A DNA stretch of 64,000 bases from Candidatus Andeanibacterium colombiense (GTDB lineage Bacteria; Pseudomonadota; Alphaproteobacteria; Sphingomonadales; Sphingomonadaceae). The stretch is taken from assembly GCA_029202985.1 (NCBI GenBank), contig CP119316.1:1922001-1986000 (forward strand). Direction: 5' to 3'. A program made the translations under genes and the position numbers. The notes under the pieces were generated by a model. It searched no databases and was not told the origin of the DNA. It was given only the letters and a program-made list of their open reading frames with translations. Positions 1 through 8,294 of the stretch are shown here, piece by piece; the stretch's first letter is position 1, and each line of letters starts with the position of its first letter.

Positions 1-541
1 AGGGACAGCGTTCGCGCGTCCTGTGTCGGCGGTAAAGCAGCATGGGAGTATTGCCGTCCGACGCCGCGAGTTGCAGGCGCCGCGTCGCGGTCATGTCGGC
101 AGCCCTGACTTCGGCGATTACGCAGGCGAGTGAGCCGTTGCGAAGGCCGTCCTCGGCCATCGCAAGAACCTGCACGTCCTTGTTGCCCTGCGCGTAGAGG
201 ATGCGATCGGGACCAAGCCCGACCTGCTCAATTCCTGGCGCGTAGAGGTCGAATTTCGAAAGCGCCCAAAGGACGGAGCGGCCGGGCTCGGTCGCGAAGC
301 GGGCAGCAATGCCCGCCGCGAACAGCGTGGCCGCCGCGTCATCGTTCAGGCTGGCGGAAGCGCCTGCAATCTCATGGAGGCCAGCCGCGTCGAGACCATG
401 GTCAGCAAGGCGATTGTCGAGTTGCGCTAGACCGAATGCAAGCCCGGGTCCCCGAGCCACCTGGGCACGGGAAAGCTCGGCGCGCAAAGCGGCGAGCTGA
501 TCGGCGGAAGGCCGATCGGCGAGGGGAATCGGGACTGACAT
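1..541 (-). CDS. imuA: ImuA-like SOS mutagenesis protein, 3' end cut by window
   Basis: The minus frame starting with ATG at 541 stays open to the window edge, giving 180 codons. The product carries blocks typical of ImuA, the RecA/SulA-like partner of ImuB and DnaE2 in damage-induced mutagenesis: DLYAPGIEQVGLGPDRILYA, then VLAMAEDGLRNGSLACVIAE, then TRRLQLAASDGNTPMLLYRR. The start is supported by the first downstream codons reading straight into the family-like sequence and by a LexA-type box 22 bp upstream. imuB and dnaE2 would be expected beyond base 1 if the usual cassette is present, which cannot be seen here. Identification is from recognised sequence blocks, not a search. Confidence 0.85.
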   Translation of the reverse strand, partial: MSVPIPLADRPSADQLAALRAELSRAQVARGPGLAFGLAQLDNRLADHGLDAAGLHEIAGASASLNDDAAATLFAAGIAARFATEPGRSVLWALSKFDLYAPGIEQVGLGPDRILYAQGNKDVQVLAMAEDGLRNGSLACVIAEVRAADMTATRRLQLAASDGNTPMLLYRRHRTRERCP

Positions 542-562
542 TAGACGGCATACGACTCACTT

Positions 563-577
563 GTTCACTCTATGTTC
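563..577 (-). promoter_or_regulatory. LexA box (alphaproteobacterial type) upstream of imuA
   Basis: The site reads GTTC-ACTCTAT-GTTC on the plus strand, which is GAAC-N7-GAAC in the direction of imuA. This is the exact direct-repeat LexA motif known from alphaproteobacteria. It sits 22 bp before the imuA ATG at 541, where a repressor would cover the promoter, so SOS control of the cassette is expected. Confidence 0.8.
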
Positions 578-796
578 CCTATTGCTGGAAGATTCGTCAA
601 GCGGATTGAGTCACTTCGACTGTCACAGGGTCAGCTCCATCAGAATGGCGATGGCCTCGTCGGCCGTCGAGGCAATCTGGCAATCGAAATCGCGATCGAG
701 GCGGGCATGCCCGCTTTCGATGATCGTTTCAGCGGTTCGTCCGTGAAGAATGCTCGGCAGTGCGGGAGCGCCGCTGCGGCGTGCTTGAAGTCAAAA

Positions 797-951
797 ATGT
801 CGTTAGCCCAGATCTTCCTGTTCCGATACCGGATTGGCTGCTCCCGGTCCGCGAGCGGCTCGCGTGCTTCGCAGGTCTGGAGGCCGAGGCGCTGATCCAG
901 GCGCTGCTAATCCGCTATGACCGAGGCGCGGTAGCAGTCATGGGGGCATAG
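797..951 (+). pseudogene. Remnant of an AlkB-like dioxygenase gene
   Basis: In one plus frame a stretch of about 45 codons reads IPDWLLPVRERLACFAGL, then EAEALIQALLIRYDRGA. This resembles the middle of bacterial AlkB-like 2-oxoglutarate/iron dioxygenases, which repair alkylated bases. The frame then drifts and stops at 951 before the iron-binding His-x-Asp would appear, and there is no family-like sequence or good start upstream. I read it as a decayed fragment left beside the SOS cassette. The resemblance is short, so confidence is moderate. Confidence 0.4.
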
Positions 952-1191
952 CAGCTAAGCGCCCTAATCCCGGTCATTTCGAACGGGCTATGTCAATCCT
1001 GAAAGCTGCCGTCCGTTCACACAGCTGGCGAATTACTGAGACTGGGCAAAGCCGCCGTTCGCAAGCGATGTGCCAAACGGCACCTTGTGTCACGGACCCT
1101 ACATTCCTCGTTTGCCCGACCGCCTCGACGTGACGCAGCCAAGCCGATTGCTGACAGTCGGCTTTGGGACCACGACCGACTAAATCTGCTT
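952..1191. other. Remainder of the 542-1191 interval, no gene seen
   Basis: Apart from the LexA box and the AlkB-like remnant, the 650 bases between imuA and the phosphoesterase contain only short open frames with no recognisable motifs, no ribosome-binding site in a convincing position, and no tRNA-like fold. It looks like decayed sequence at the edge of the island. Confidence 0.5.
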
Positions 1192-3372
1192 TCATCCAAG
1201 CAGTTTGAAACTGGTATCGCGCACTGTGGAGAGATAGCTTGCAGCACCCCAGCGCTCGAAGTCCTCGTACAACTGTGGAGTTGCGGAATACGAGCGGTTC
1301 GCATTGATGAGGCCATTGAGCGCGTTGAGAAGCACGGCTGCGTCACCTGACGCATCGCCAGCCTTGAGATAGGAAGCGAGAGCCTGAAGGCCCTCTATTG
1401 CGATCGGAACACCGTCTGGATTGAACCGCTCCGTAGCTTCTTTCAAGTCGTCGAGGGTCTGAAACCACTCTCGTACGACCAGAGATCGCAAGGGCAGGTC
1501 GCCGCCTGCACCAAGCAGCGAGTTGGCTAGCACATACAGCCGTTCAGGATACTGATCGAGCCAGCGATCTATTACCGGCATGGCAACTTGGGTCGGCGAT
1601 TTGCCACTGGATCGCGCTTCGGCCGTAATTGTTGTAATCCGACCGCACGTCATTCGACTGCCGCGTACGACCGCTAATTGCAAAGCCCGCAGTTCCGCCA
1701 CGTTGATTGGCCACCAACGGGCGAATTCTTGCGCCCGATAGTAGCCGATGATGTCGATCGCAACGCTCGCAACGGTTTCTCGCTTCCGAAACTGCACGAG
1801 GCAGAACGAGGCGAATGCCTCGTCATCACCGTCGGGCTCGAAATCCATTGCTGGGTCGATCAGTGTCGCAACTGCACGACTGCTCCCTTTCTTAGCCAGC
1901 ATTTTACGGACCCGATCGATTTGGTCGATCCTGCCGGCAAATCGGCGCAGCCGGTTTCCATGGATGAAGGGAATACGCTGATCGAGCTGAGAGCGATCCA
2001 TCTGCCACCAGTTAACAAGCTCATCTAGCCAGGTCTGCCGCTCCACCTCCGTCATCGCCTCCGGAAGAGGATATGTGGCGGGCAGCAAGATTGCTCGATC
2101 CGCGTCAAGATCAAGGTGTGCTATCAGCGTCCCGCGCTTCGCCTCTCCAAGCGCAAGCTCGCACGCGCGATGGTATACGGTCTCAAAGACAGTTCCTTGT
2201 ATTACCACCGGGCCGTCTGGCCGGTAATCTAGCGACCATAAACGGAACTCTTGAGGGTTACCGATCTTTAACTCGGAACCGCCGCGCGGAACTGAAACAG
2301 GCGCAGTCGCCAACCTTGGCGCGAAAGGCATGTCGTGAATCGTAACCAAGCGCGCTGCGTCGCTGTCCCGTTTATCGTCAAATGTTGCCCCCGAGAGTAC
2401 CAACGTTCTGTGCGGCTCTCCTCCTGCGTCGCTATAAATATGATCGAAGCTGGCGGCATGCTCGTGCTTGTGCCCATGCAACACCACATCGATCGCCCGT
2501 TCGCGCAGCGTCTGTCTCAGCAGAGCGAGATTGGTGAAATCAGCGAAGGCCTTGACCTCTTCGCGAAGACTCGGAGCCCGGAGATGATGGTGCACCGCTG
2601 CTATGCGGATTTGGTGGCCTCCGGCAGTGGACGGCGTGTCGCCAACAATACGACGAAGCTCTTCGAGCTGAGCCTCGGATACCCGGGCCATGTCGAACTG
2701 CGCGAGGTCATCGAACTGCTTGCGCAGCGCCGCTGCCTTTTCGGCATCGTGCTTCGCCAGAAGAGTATGAACCTCATCCCAAATATCCTTGAGCGGCGAA
2801 GGGAGAATAGAATTCACATGGGACCAGTTGGCGCTATTAATCGGATAGATCGCCCAGCGAGCGTCAGGACCAACAAGACGGTGTATTCCTGGCGTCACGG
2901 TTCTGGGTTCGTCGATGCCGTCTAACCAGGGCGTGACACACCCTGCGGCTCGCCAGACATTGACGAATGCTTTGTAGCGATCTTCCGATCCCGGTTCAGT
3001 TCCTTTTGGGACATCATGATTCCCGGGGGTCGCAACAATATTCTGCGGTGCGATGCCGACAGAAGCGAAATGCTTGAGCAAGAGATCAAGGAGAGCCTTG
3101 TGACCGCCCTCATCTCCTTTGAGCGTGGCGTCGCCGGTAAAGATTATGGCATCGAGCACATCGCCATCACGGCGAAGACGCTCGCTCAACCGCTCAAATA
3201 CGAGTTCAAGCGCTGCCTCGCGGGTCGCCTGCTCGATGCCGGGTATTTTTTCTTTAAAATCATCACGTTTCAGTGGAACACCGGCCCCGGTTATATGGGT
3301 GTCAGTGATGTGCAGGAAGCGAATGGAATTTATCATTTCGCGACTATAACCAGCGGAACAAGCAAGCGACAT
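1192..3372 (-). CDS. Calcineurin-like metallophosphoesterase with large C-terminal region
   Basis: 726 residues. The first about 330 form a binuclear-metal phosphoesterase core with the full motif series: ITDTH (residues 22-26), FTGDA (about 79-83), PGNHD (about 118-122), AAVHHH, and GHKHEH. The C-terminal half, from about residue 340, matches nothing I recognise and may be a substrate or partner domain. An alternative ATG at 3336 puts the first metal motif at residue 10 and may be the true start. It reads away from the AcpS-type gene with about 65 bp between starts. Its place in a defence island suggests a nuclease or nucleotide phosphoesterase, but the substrate is unknown. Confidence 0.85.
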   Translation of the reverse strand: MSLACSAGYSREMINSIRFLHITDTHITGAGVPLKRDDFKEKIPGIEQATREAALELVFERLSERLRRDGDVLDAIIFTGDATLKGDEGGHKALLDLLLKHFASVGIAPQNIVATPGNHDVPKGTEPGSEDRYKAFVNVWRAAGCVTPWLDGIDEPRTVTPGIHRLVGPDARWAIYPINSANWSHVNSILPSPLKDIWDEVHTLLAKHDAEKAAALRKQFDDLAQFDMARVSEAQLEELRRIVGDTPSTAGGHQIRIAAVHHHLRAPSLREEVKAFADFTNLALLRQTLRERAIDVVLHGHKHEHAASFDHIYSDAGGEPHRTLVLSGATFDDKRDSDAARLVTIHDMPFAPRLATAPVSVPRGGSELKIGNPQEFRLWSLDYRPDGPVVIQGTVFETVYHRACELALGEAKRGTLIAHLDLDADRAILLPATYPLPEAMTEVERQTWLDELVNWWQMDRSQLDQRIPFIHGNRLRRFAGRIDQIDRVRKMLAKKGSSRAVATLIDPAMDFEPDGDDEAFASFCLVQFRKRETVASVAIDIIGYYRAQEFARWWPINVAELRALQLAVVRGSRMTCGRITTITAEARSSGKSPTQVAMPVIDRWLDQYPERLYVLANSLLGAGGDLPLRSLVVREWFQTLDDLKEATERFNPDGVPIAIEGLQALASYLKAGDASGDAAVLLNALNGLINANRSYSATPQLYEDFERWGAASYLSTVRDTSFKLLG

Positions 3373-3436
3373 CTCAACCTGCTCGTCGCCAAATTGTCAG
3401 CAACCTTATGATCTGCGACCGGAGTATCGCGCCTTG

Positions 3437-3829
3437 ATGATTGCACATGGCATCGACCTAGTCGAGGTTTCCTCGACGGCTCGCCTGCTCGCTGATCCTA
3501 CAGATCAGCTTCTCACACGGTGCTTCACCGCCCAAGAGCAAGTGAGTGCCGGTAATGGTGTTGATCGCGCTGCGCGGTTCTCAGCTCGCTTCGCCGTCAA
3601 GGAAGCGGTGATGAAAGCTCTCGGCACGGGCTTTGGCGGAGGCATCGGGTTTCTCGATATCGAAACCGTCACGCTGACGTCAGGCGCGCCGACCATCGTC
3701 CTGCATGGCGAGGCCCAACGGCACGCCGAAATGCTCGGCATCGGCTCCTGGCTCGTCAGCACCAGCCATGAAGGCGACATAGCTATCGCCAGCGTGATCG
3801 GTCTCGCCGATCAGGGCGCGCCGAGGTAG
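3437..3829 (+). CDS. Stand-alone AcpS-type 4'-phosphopantetheinyl transferase
   Basis: 130 residues from the ATG at 3437; a TTG at 3434 directly precedes it. This is the size of holo-acyl-carrier-protein synthase. It shows the AcpS pattern: HGIDLVEV at the start (metal-binding Asp), ARFAVKEAVMKALGTG in the middle (catalytic Glu and Lys), and a C-terminal STSHEGDIAIASV. The family transfers 4'-phosphopantetheine from CoA to carrier proteins. It is not in a fatty acid operon. It converges on the MazG-like gene, and their 3' ends overlap by 19 bp. No carrier protein is visible nearby, so the partner is unknown. It may be a second AcpS copy recruited to the island. Confidence 0.85.
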   Translation: MIAHGIDLVEVSSTARLLADPTDQLLTRCFTAQEQVSAGNGVDRAARFSARFAVKEAVMKALGTGFGGGIGFLDIETVTLTSGAPTIVLHGEAQRHAEMLGIGSWLVSTSHEGDIAIASVIGLADQGAPR

Positions 3830-4698
3830 TTGATTGCCCGCGCGTCAAGATCCACCGAAATCTCGCCGCCATTATTGGCGAGAACCCGACGCCAAACCGC
3901 AAAGCCTTCCATAATGGCGCGTTCCCAATCGGCTGCCGTGGCTTCGCCGACCTCAAGGTGCGAGGTCATGCTCTTTATTGTGCGCAATAACCCATAATCG
4001 ACCTCGCTGACGCCCTCTAGGAAGCTGTGCACGCGCGCATAATCGAACGCCAAGGCGGACACGCCCTCTTCAATGATCCGGGCGCGGCCACCGTCCTCCA
4101 CCTCATCAAGGAGCGGCCGGCTCTTGCGTTTGCGTTTGAGGAAAGCTCGTAGGTTGGGCGACCAGCCTAGGATTGCCGCATAGGCCAGATGGAACACGTC
4201 GTGGAAGCGATAGCCATCGGGATCGTAGGCATTGTCGCCTAGCAGCGAACCGATCTCTTCACCGTTGATCGTCATCCGAACCTTTGGCCGCGGCCCTGAA
4301 CCGGGCTCCTCGACCAGTCTGACAATCATCTGCCGGGGTAACCGCTCCAAATCGGGAAATTCGGAATCACGTTGCGGTGCCTGCGCACTGATTGGAGCGA
4401 AACGCGCACGCACCTTGTCGAGGTTCTCTTCCGCGATCTGATCGAGATCGAGCCCAAATTTGCTCGCGACATTGGCAATGTACCAGAGAAGATCGCCCAG
4501 CTCTTCCCCAACCCTGTCTTTGAACAGGCGGTGCGCTGCACCATCCCGCAAATGCTTCTTATATTCGCTGAGCAACTGCCCGGTCTCGCCGGCAAGCCCC
4601 AGCATCGGCACGATCAGGGTAGTGGCGGCTTCGTCGTCGCTCGTTCCCGGCACCTGATCAGTCAGCAGCGCGTGCGCCTGATATGTCTTGAGATCCAT
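3811..4698 (-). CDS. MazG-like nucleotide pyrophosphohydrolase with extra C-terminal domain
   Basis: 295 residues. Residues about 30-110 form a MazG-type all-alpha NTP pyrophosphohydrolase module: LGLAGETGQLLSEYKKHL (metal-binding Glu residues) followed by GEELGDLLWYIANVASKFGL. The second half contains GYRFHDVFHLAYAAILGWSP and DEVEDGGRARIIEEGV, a conserved-looking region that I recognise only as a companion of MazG-like domains. The family hydrolyses NTPs or dNTPs to NMP and pyrophosphate and often removes unusual nucleotides. It is the last gene of the operon starting at 8280, 15 bp after the hypermodification-type gene, which fits nucleotide sanitation or depletion. Confidence 0.85.
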   Translation of the reverse strand: MDLKTYQAHALLTDQVPGTSDDEAATTLIVPMLGLAGETGQLLSEYKKHLRDGAAHRLFKDRVGEELGDLLWYIANVASKFGLDLDQIAEENLDKVRARFAPISAQAPQRDSEFPDLERLPRQMIVRLVEEPGSGPRPKVRMTINGEEIGSLLGDNAYDPDGYRFHDVFHLAYAAILGWSPNLRAFLKRKRKSRPLLDEVEDGGRARIIEEGVSALAFDYARVHSFLEGVSEVDYGLLRTIKSMTSHLEVGEATAADWERAIMEGFAVWRRVLANNGGEISVDLDARAINYLGAP

Positions 4699-4713
4699 AG
4701 TTCTGCTCCCGAC

Positions 4714-5886
4714 CTAGGCGCTTTCGTCTTGTGCGCTTGCGGCGTCAGGTCGAGACGCCCCGAAGGCTTCGTTCGGCACCGACCCTGCGGCAATGCGATC
4801 ATTGATATCCCATTTGGGAGGATACCAGAATTCGATGGGCTGCAGCTTCGCCGAGAACTTCTGTTTGATCCGCGTGCGGCCCGTAAGACCTGCCGCTTCA
4901 GGGTGAGCAACCCGTGCATATTTATCGATTTCGCAGAACAGATTCTGGCAGTCGATGAGCTGCAAGGGGCGCCCCCAGAGCGAGGGAAGTTCCAGCCCCA
5001 GCCGCGCGCATTCCTGGTCCTGCCGGTCGGCCATCAGGCGGATCAGCTCGGCGTCGCTGAGGCCGCCGGTATCGGCGAAGCATTTGCGCAGACCGTCGCG
5101 CGCGCCCGGGCCAGGAATGACGAAGTCCATTTCCGAGAAGTCGGTCACTTCGCTGTAGTTGACGTCAGTGACGAACTGATAGGCGAGGAAATCCCCGATG
5201 GTAGGATAGGCGCGCAGCAGCTCGAAGCCCTGCTGCATCGAGCGCGCCGACGCCAGTTTCTGCGGCAGGGCCTGCGCCATCATCATCTCGAGGAGCTTCA
5301 GATGGTTCTGGTGCTTGGCCTTGCACCCGAATGCCGAACTGCCCGGCGGCATTATATAGGCGGCCGAATAGACCCGGTGCCCGTCCGCCATCGCGCGGGT
5401 GAGAACCGCATCAAACCGATCGAAGCGATAGTCGGCGACGCTGATCGGGCCGACCGCCTGTTCGAGGCGCTCCCAGGTCTCGATCTTATTAAACAGCTTG
5501 AAGAGGAGGATGCGGAAGACGACCTCGTCGACCGTGTTCGGCAGATCGTCGCGATAGATCACGTTGCGGATCAGATATTGGCTCACCCGGTCGGAAGCCC
5601 GATAGGCATTGGTGAATTTGTAGACCGCCATCACCGGATTGTCGGTCCAGGGCCAGGGCTGGCCGAGGGCGCGGCGATAGAACACGCGTTGCCGTTCGGC
5701 TGCGAAGCGCCAGTAGCTGTCATAGACCGCCGTCGTCCTGGCCGGCGCGAGATGGGTCGACACGATCGTCGGCGCTGCGGGCGCGGTCGCGGTGGGATAG
5801 TCGAACGCCAGGGTCTGCGGCGGCGCTGCGGGAATCTTGGTGGGGCGGCCGCGCTTGCGACCGCTGGAAATACGCGTCTTGACCAT
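4714..5886 (-). CDS. Putative DNA base hypermodification protein (5-hmdU DNA kinase helical-domain type)
   Basis: 390 residues. A low-complexity N-terminus with an AT-hook-like KRGRPTK (about residues 11-17) is followed by an alpha-helical core. The core has WRFAAERQRVFYRRALG, WPWTDNPVMAVYKFTNAYR, ASDRVSQYLIRNVIY, and the glycosylase-like IGDFLAYQFVTDVNYSEVTD near residues 240-260. These blocks resemble the helical domain found in phage 5-hydroxymethyl-dUMP DNA kinase and thymine hypermodification pathways, which has a DNA-glycosylase-like fold. No P-loop kinase domain is fused here. It starts 7 bp after the thymidylate-synthase-like gene and precedes the MazG-like gene by 15 bp, so all three probably act on the same thymidine-type substrate. 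The reaction is unknown. Confidence 0.7.
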   Translation of the reverse strand: MVKTRISSGRKRGRPTKIPAAPPQTLAFDYPTATAPAAPTIVSTHLAPARTTAVYDSYWRFAAERQRVFYRRALGQPWPWTDNPVMAVYKFTNAYRASDRVSQYLIRNVIYRDDLPNTVDEVVFRILLFKLFNKIETWERLEQAVGPISVADYRFDRFDAVLTRAMADGHRVYSAAYIMPPGSSAFGCKAKHQNHLKLLEMMMAQALPQKLASARSMQQGFELLRAYPTIGDFLAYQFVTDVNYSEVTDFSEMDFVIPGPGARDGLRKCFADTGGLSDAELIRLMADRQDQECARLGLELPSLWGRPLQLIDCQNLFCEIDKYARVAHPEAAGLTGRTRIKQKFSAKLQPIEFWYPPKWDINDRIAAGSVPNEAFGASRPDAASAQDESA

Positions 5887-5892
5887 AATGTA

Positions 5893-6726
5893 TTAGATGA
5901 CCGGTTGAAGCACGGGCGCCGATGCGGCGATCGTCGGGTGCGCCACGCAGACGCGGGCAGCGTTGAGTAGCGGTATCATAGCGCTGTCGGTCTTGCCGAT
6001 CCGCTCGAGTTTTGCGACCCCAACATTCACGTTGAGCCGGGCGAGCGGCATTTTCATCTCATGCGCCATGAAGGCGCCAAGCTGCGCGAGACCCAGATAA
6101 TTGCCATAGGCCTTGTCGAAGATCTGCTGGGTTGCATAGAAAGCGTTGACGACCAGGCCGGTGGTCGTGGGCACGAAACTGACGTGCTGCAAGCAGGGAA
6201 ATTTAAGCTGCGCGCTTGCCGTATGGTCGCGCGCCGGGTCGAAGGTCGTGGCTTGCGCCATCGAGTCCCTGACGCCATCGCGCTTGTTCCACTCGCTCAG
6301 GATCCACTCGAGCTGATTGCCGTCGCACGGGCCGCTGCCAAACATCGTCAATCGTTCGAAATAGAGGCCGCGACTGTTCGCCTTGTTGCGTGCGCGATAA
6401 TAGGGAAAGGACCAGCAGTAATATTGGAACAGCTTGGCTCGATCGCCCTGAGACATGATCCAGAGCTGCTCGGGGAAGATTGTGAACGCGACGTCCTCGA
6501 CGCTCGTTTTTCCCTTCTTGGCCAGCAGCGCATCAAGCGCACCGCGCACCGCCGGGTCTTCGGGGATCGAATAGTCGGCTGAAAAGCCGTCGACCGAGAG
6601 GACTAGCGGAGAGACCTCGACGCCGGGATTGTCCGCGATGTGGAGGAGGAGGCTGCTATAGGCGGCCGAGATCGTGCTGCCCTCGATGAGCAGAGGACTG
6701 TGCGCTTTGGAGCTGGTCTTAGTCAT
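5893..6726 (-). CDS. Thymidylate-synthase-like protein
   Basis: 277 residues from an ATG that overlaps the stop of the upstream peptidase gene (ATGACTAA). The C-terminal half resembles the thymidylate synthase fold: TTFDPARDH near 161, KFPCLQHVSF with a Cys at 178 in the nucleophile position, then AFYATQQIF and YGNYLGLAQLGAFM with Asn 209 where thymidylate synthases have their dUMP-binding Asn. The N-terminal half is divergent. In phage hypermodification pathways, related proteins make 5-hydroxymethyl-dUMP. Here the neighbour is a hypermodification-type helical protein, supporting a role on a deoxyuridine/thymidine nucleotide. The assignment rests on weak motif similarity. Confidence 0.6.
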   Translation of the reverse strand: MTKTSSKAHSPLLIEGSTISAAYSSLLLHIADNPGVEVSPLVLSVDGFSADYSIPEDPAVRGALDALLAKKGKTSVEDVAFTIFPEQLWIMSQGDRAKLFQYYCWSFPYYRARNKANSRGLYFERLTMFGSGPCDGNQLEWILSEWNKRDGVRDSMAQATTFDPARDHTASAQLKFPCLQHVSFVPTTTGLVVNAFYATQQIFDKAYGNYLGLAQLGAFMAHEMKMPLARLNVNVGVAKLERIGKTDSAMIPLLNAARVCVAHPTIAASAPVLQPVI

Positions 6727-7606
6727 CAGCGTCGTCCTCCAGATGGCGATAGTCGGCGCGGCCGACATAAGCGGTGCGCGCGATGCGACCGAACGCGGCC
6801 CAGTCAGTGTCCGAGCGGTCGAGGCGGACGAGACCGGGGCGTTTCGCCTCGAACAGCCGCCCGTCGGCGAGGTCGGCAACCGGGACGACGGCGTCGCCCT
6901 GCGCGCGGGTCCCGGGCGGCAGCAAGAGAAGGTGCCCGACCTCCGCGTCGATGGCATGGCCGCCCCAGGCCTCGTCGGCGACGATCAGCGGATTGGGTGT
7001 CAGCGATCCCAGGATATGCGCGCGCAGTGTGCGCGGCGTGAACTTGCGCAGCGCATCGGCCCTCGCGCGGCTGATCATCGCCTCGCCCCACATGAGATGC
7101 GTGACCAGCGTCGCATAGCCGACCCCGAACTGGCAGGCGATGCGGTAGAGTTCGACCGGGGTCGCGGTCTCGGGCTTGAGGCCGCGCTTGGCGAAAGCGT
7201 TGCGCAGGCCCAGGGTCGGCATCAGCGCATAAGCGGCGAATGTGTCGGCGCTATATTCGTCGGGGACGTCCCACGGGCGCACCAGCTGGTTCTCGCGCAG
7301 CTCGTCAATCGACGATCCATGCCCAAGCAGATGATGGCCGAGCTCATGCGCGCAATTATAGGCGCGGCGGGCAAGCGGGCGCAGGCTCGAGAGATGGATG
7401 CGCGGCGGCGCGCCGCGCTGATACATCCCCTCCATGTTGATGTCGTTGAAGGTCACGCGAACCCCGTGAGCGTCTGCGACCGAATAGATGCAGATAGGGC
7501 TGACGAGGTCCTTGCCGGCTTTCAGCCGCGCGGTGATCGCTGCCTTCATGGCCTTGTCTGCCAAGGCGCGGCGGTTGTGCATCATCGTCTTGGCAAGCGC
7601 TTTCAT
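6719..7606 (-). CDS. ImmA/IrrE-family metallopeptidase
   Basis: 295 residues. The zinc motif HELGHHLLGH lies at about residues 87-96, followed by a glutamate-bearing helix in EYSADTFAAYALMP, the arrangement of ImmA/IrrE (M78-like) peptidases. These cleave partner Xre-type repressors in integrative elements and stress systems. The gene starts 3 bp after the stop of an Xre-type regulator gene and overlaps the start of the thymidylate-synthase-like gene by 8 bases. The simplest reading is that it inactivates the Xre protein on a trigger and opens the operon. The C-terminal about 100 residues are unassigned and might sense the signal. Confidence 0.85.
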   Translation of the reverse strand: MKALAKTMMHNRRALADKAMKAAITARLKAGKDLVSPICIYSVADAHGVRVTFNDINMEGMYQRGAPPRIHLSSLRPLARRAYNCAHELGHHLLGHGSSIDELRENQLVRPWDVPDEYSADTFAAYALMPTLGLRNAFAKRGLKPETATPVELYRIACQFGVGYATLVTHLMWGEAMISRARADALRKFTPRTLRAHILGSLTPNPLIVADEAWGGHAIDAEVGHLLLLPPGTRAQGDAVVPVADLADGRLFEAKRPGLVRLDRSDTDWAAFGRIARTAYVGRADYRHLEDDADD

Positions 7607-7609
7607 GGG

Positions 7610-7969
7610 TTAGGCTCCCTTCCCATCATCGTCGGTCTTCATGGCGGCGATGAGCTTCAGGAGGCGATCAAGATCATCGGGCTTCAATTTGCTGAGCTCG
7701 CGCGCAGCGAGCTGCAGCTTGGGATCGTCGGTCGCGGCCCGCTCGGGCGCGTCGCCAAGCAGCCAGGATACTTTGGAGTCATACAGGTCAGCGAGCTTCG
7801 CGAGTTCATCGGCGGTAATCCGGCGATTGCCGGCTTCCATTTCCGAAATGGTTGGGCGATGCATATTCATCAGTTTCGCGACCTGCCCTTGCGAGAGACC
7901 AGCCGCTTCACGCGCCGCGCGAAGACGTGCCGGGATCGTCGCCGTCTTGTCTGGAGGGGCGTCGGTCAT
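7610..7969 (-). CDS. Xre-family helix-turn-helix regulator
   Basis: 119 residues from the ATG at 7969, which overlaps the stop of the upstream small gene (ATGA). Residues about 13-67 form a classic Cro/CI HTH: RLRAAREAAGLSQGQVAKLM, then RPTISEMEAGNRRITADELA and KLADLYDSKVSWLLGD. The tail is a charged helix. It is coupled to an ImmA/IrrE peptidase gene, the common repressor-antirepressor arrangement. The three-half-site palindrome before this operon (8295-8319) is the likely binding site, so negative autoregulation is expected. Confidence 0.9.
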   Translation of the reverse strand: MTDAPPDKTATIPARLRAAREAAGLSQGQVAKLMNMHRPTISEMEAGNRRITADELAKLADLYDSKVSWLLGDAPERAATDDPKLQLAARELSKLKPDDLDRLLKLIAAMKTDDDGKGA

Positions 7970-8280
7970 TCCGCACCGACCTCTTCCGTTTCTTGAGCTT
8001 CCTGTTCTTCCAGGATTTTCAGTACGAGCGCGACGGTCTGATTGATCGCGAGCGGCACCTTCGTGTCCTCGTCGACGAAGATATTGGCTTCGCACGGGAT
8101 CGATTTCCCAAGCGCGATGCCTAGCATCCCGGCAGCGACCGGCCACACCTTGCTTGTGAATTTCGGCAGAGCCTCGGCGGGCTTCGTACCGCCATCGATC
8201 TCAGGGCATTCTTCCCCGCTTAGGGACTGTACCGTCTGCAACACCTCGATCAATTTGGTTTTGATGACATTGGCGTCCAT
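7966..8280 (-). CDS. Small conserved-looking protein, first gene of the operon
   Basis: 104 residues, acidic, mostly helical in appearance, with no recognised domain. The middle includes a short hydrophobic stretch (VWPVAAGMLGIALG) that is too weak for a confident membrane call. The C-terminus is very acidic (EEQEAQETEEVGAE). It is the promoter-proximal gene of the island operon, and its stop overlaps the start of the Xre gene by 4 bases, so the two are made together. It may be a sensor, inhibitor or antitoxin for the later genes, but nothing in the sequence proves that. Confidence 0.7.
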   Translation of the reverse strand: MDANVIKTKLIEVLQTVQSLSGEECPEIDGGTKPAEALPKFTSKVWPVAAGMLGIALGKSIPCEANIFVDEDTKVPLAINQTVALVLKILEEQEAQETEEVGAE

Positions 8281-8294
8281 CGCGACTCTCCATC

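Noticed and set aside
4372..5970. 532-codon plus-strand frame opposite the hypermodification-type and MazG-like genes
   Set aside because: The minus-strand genes have coupled starts and family motifs; the plus frame is low-complexity and motif-free.
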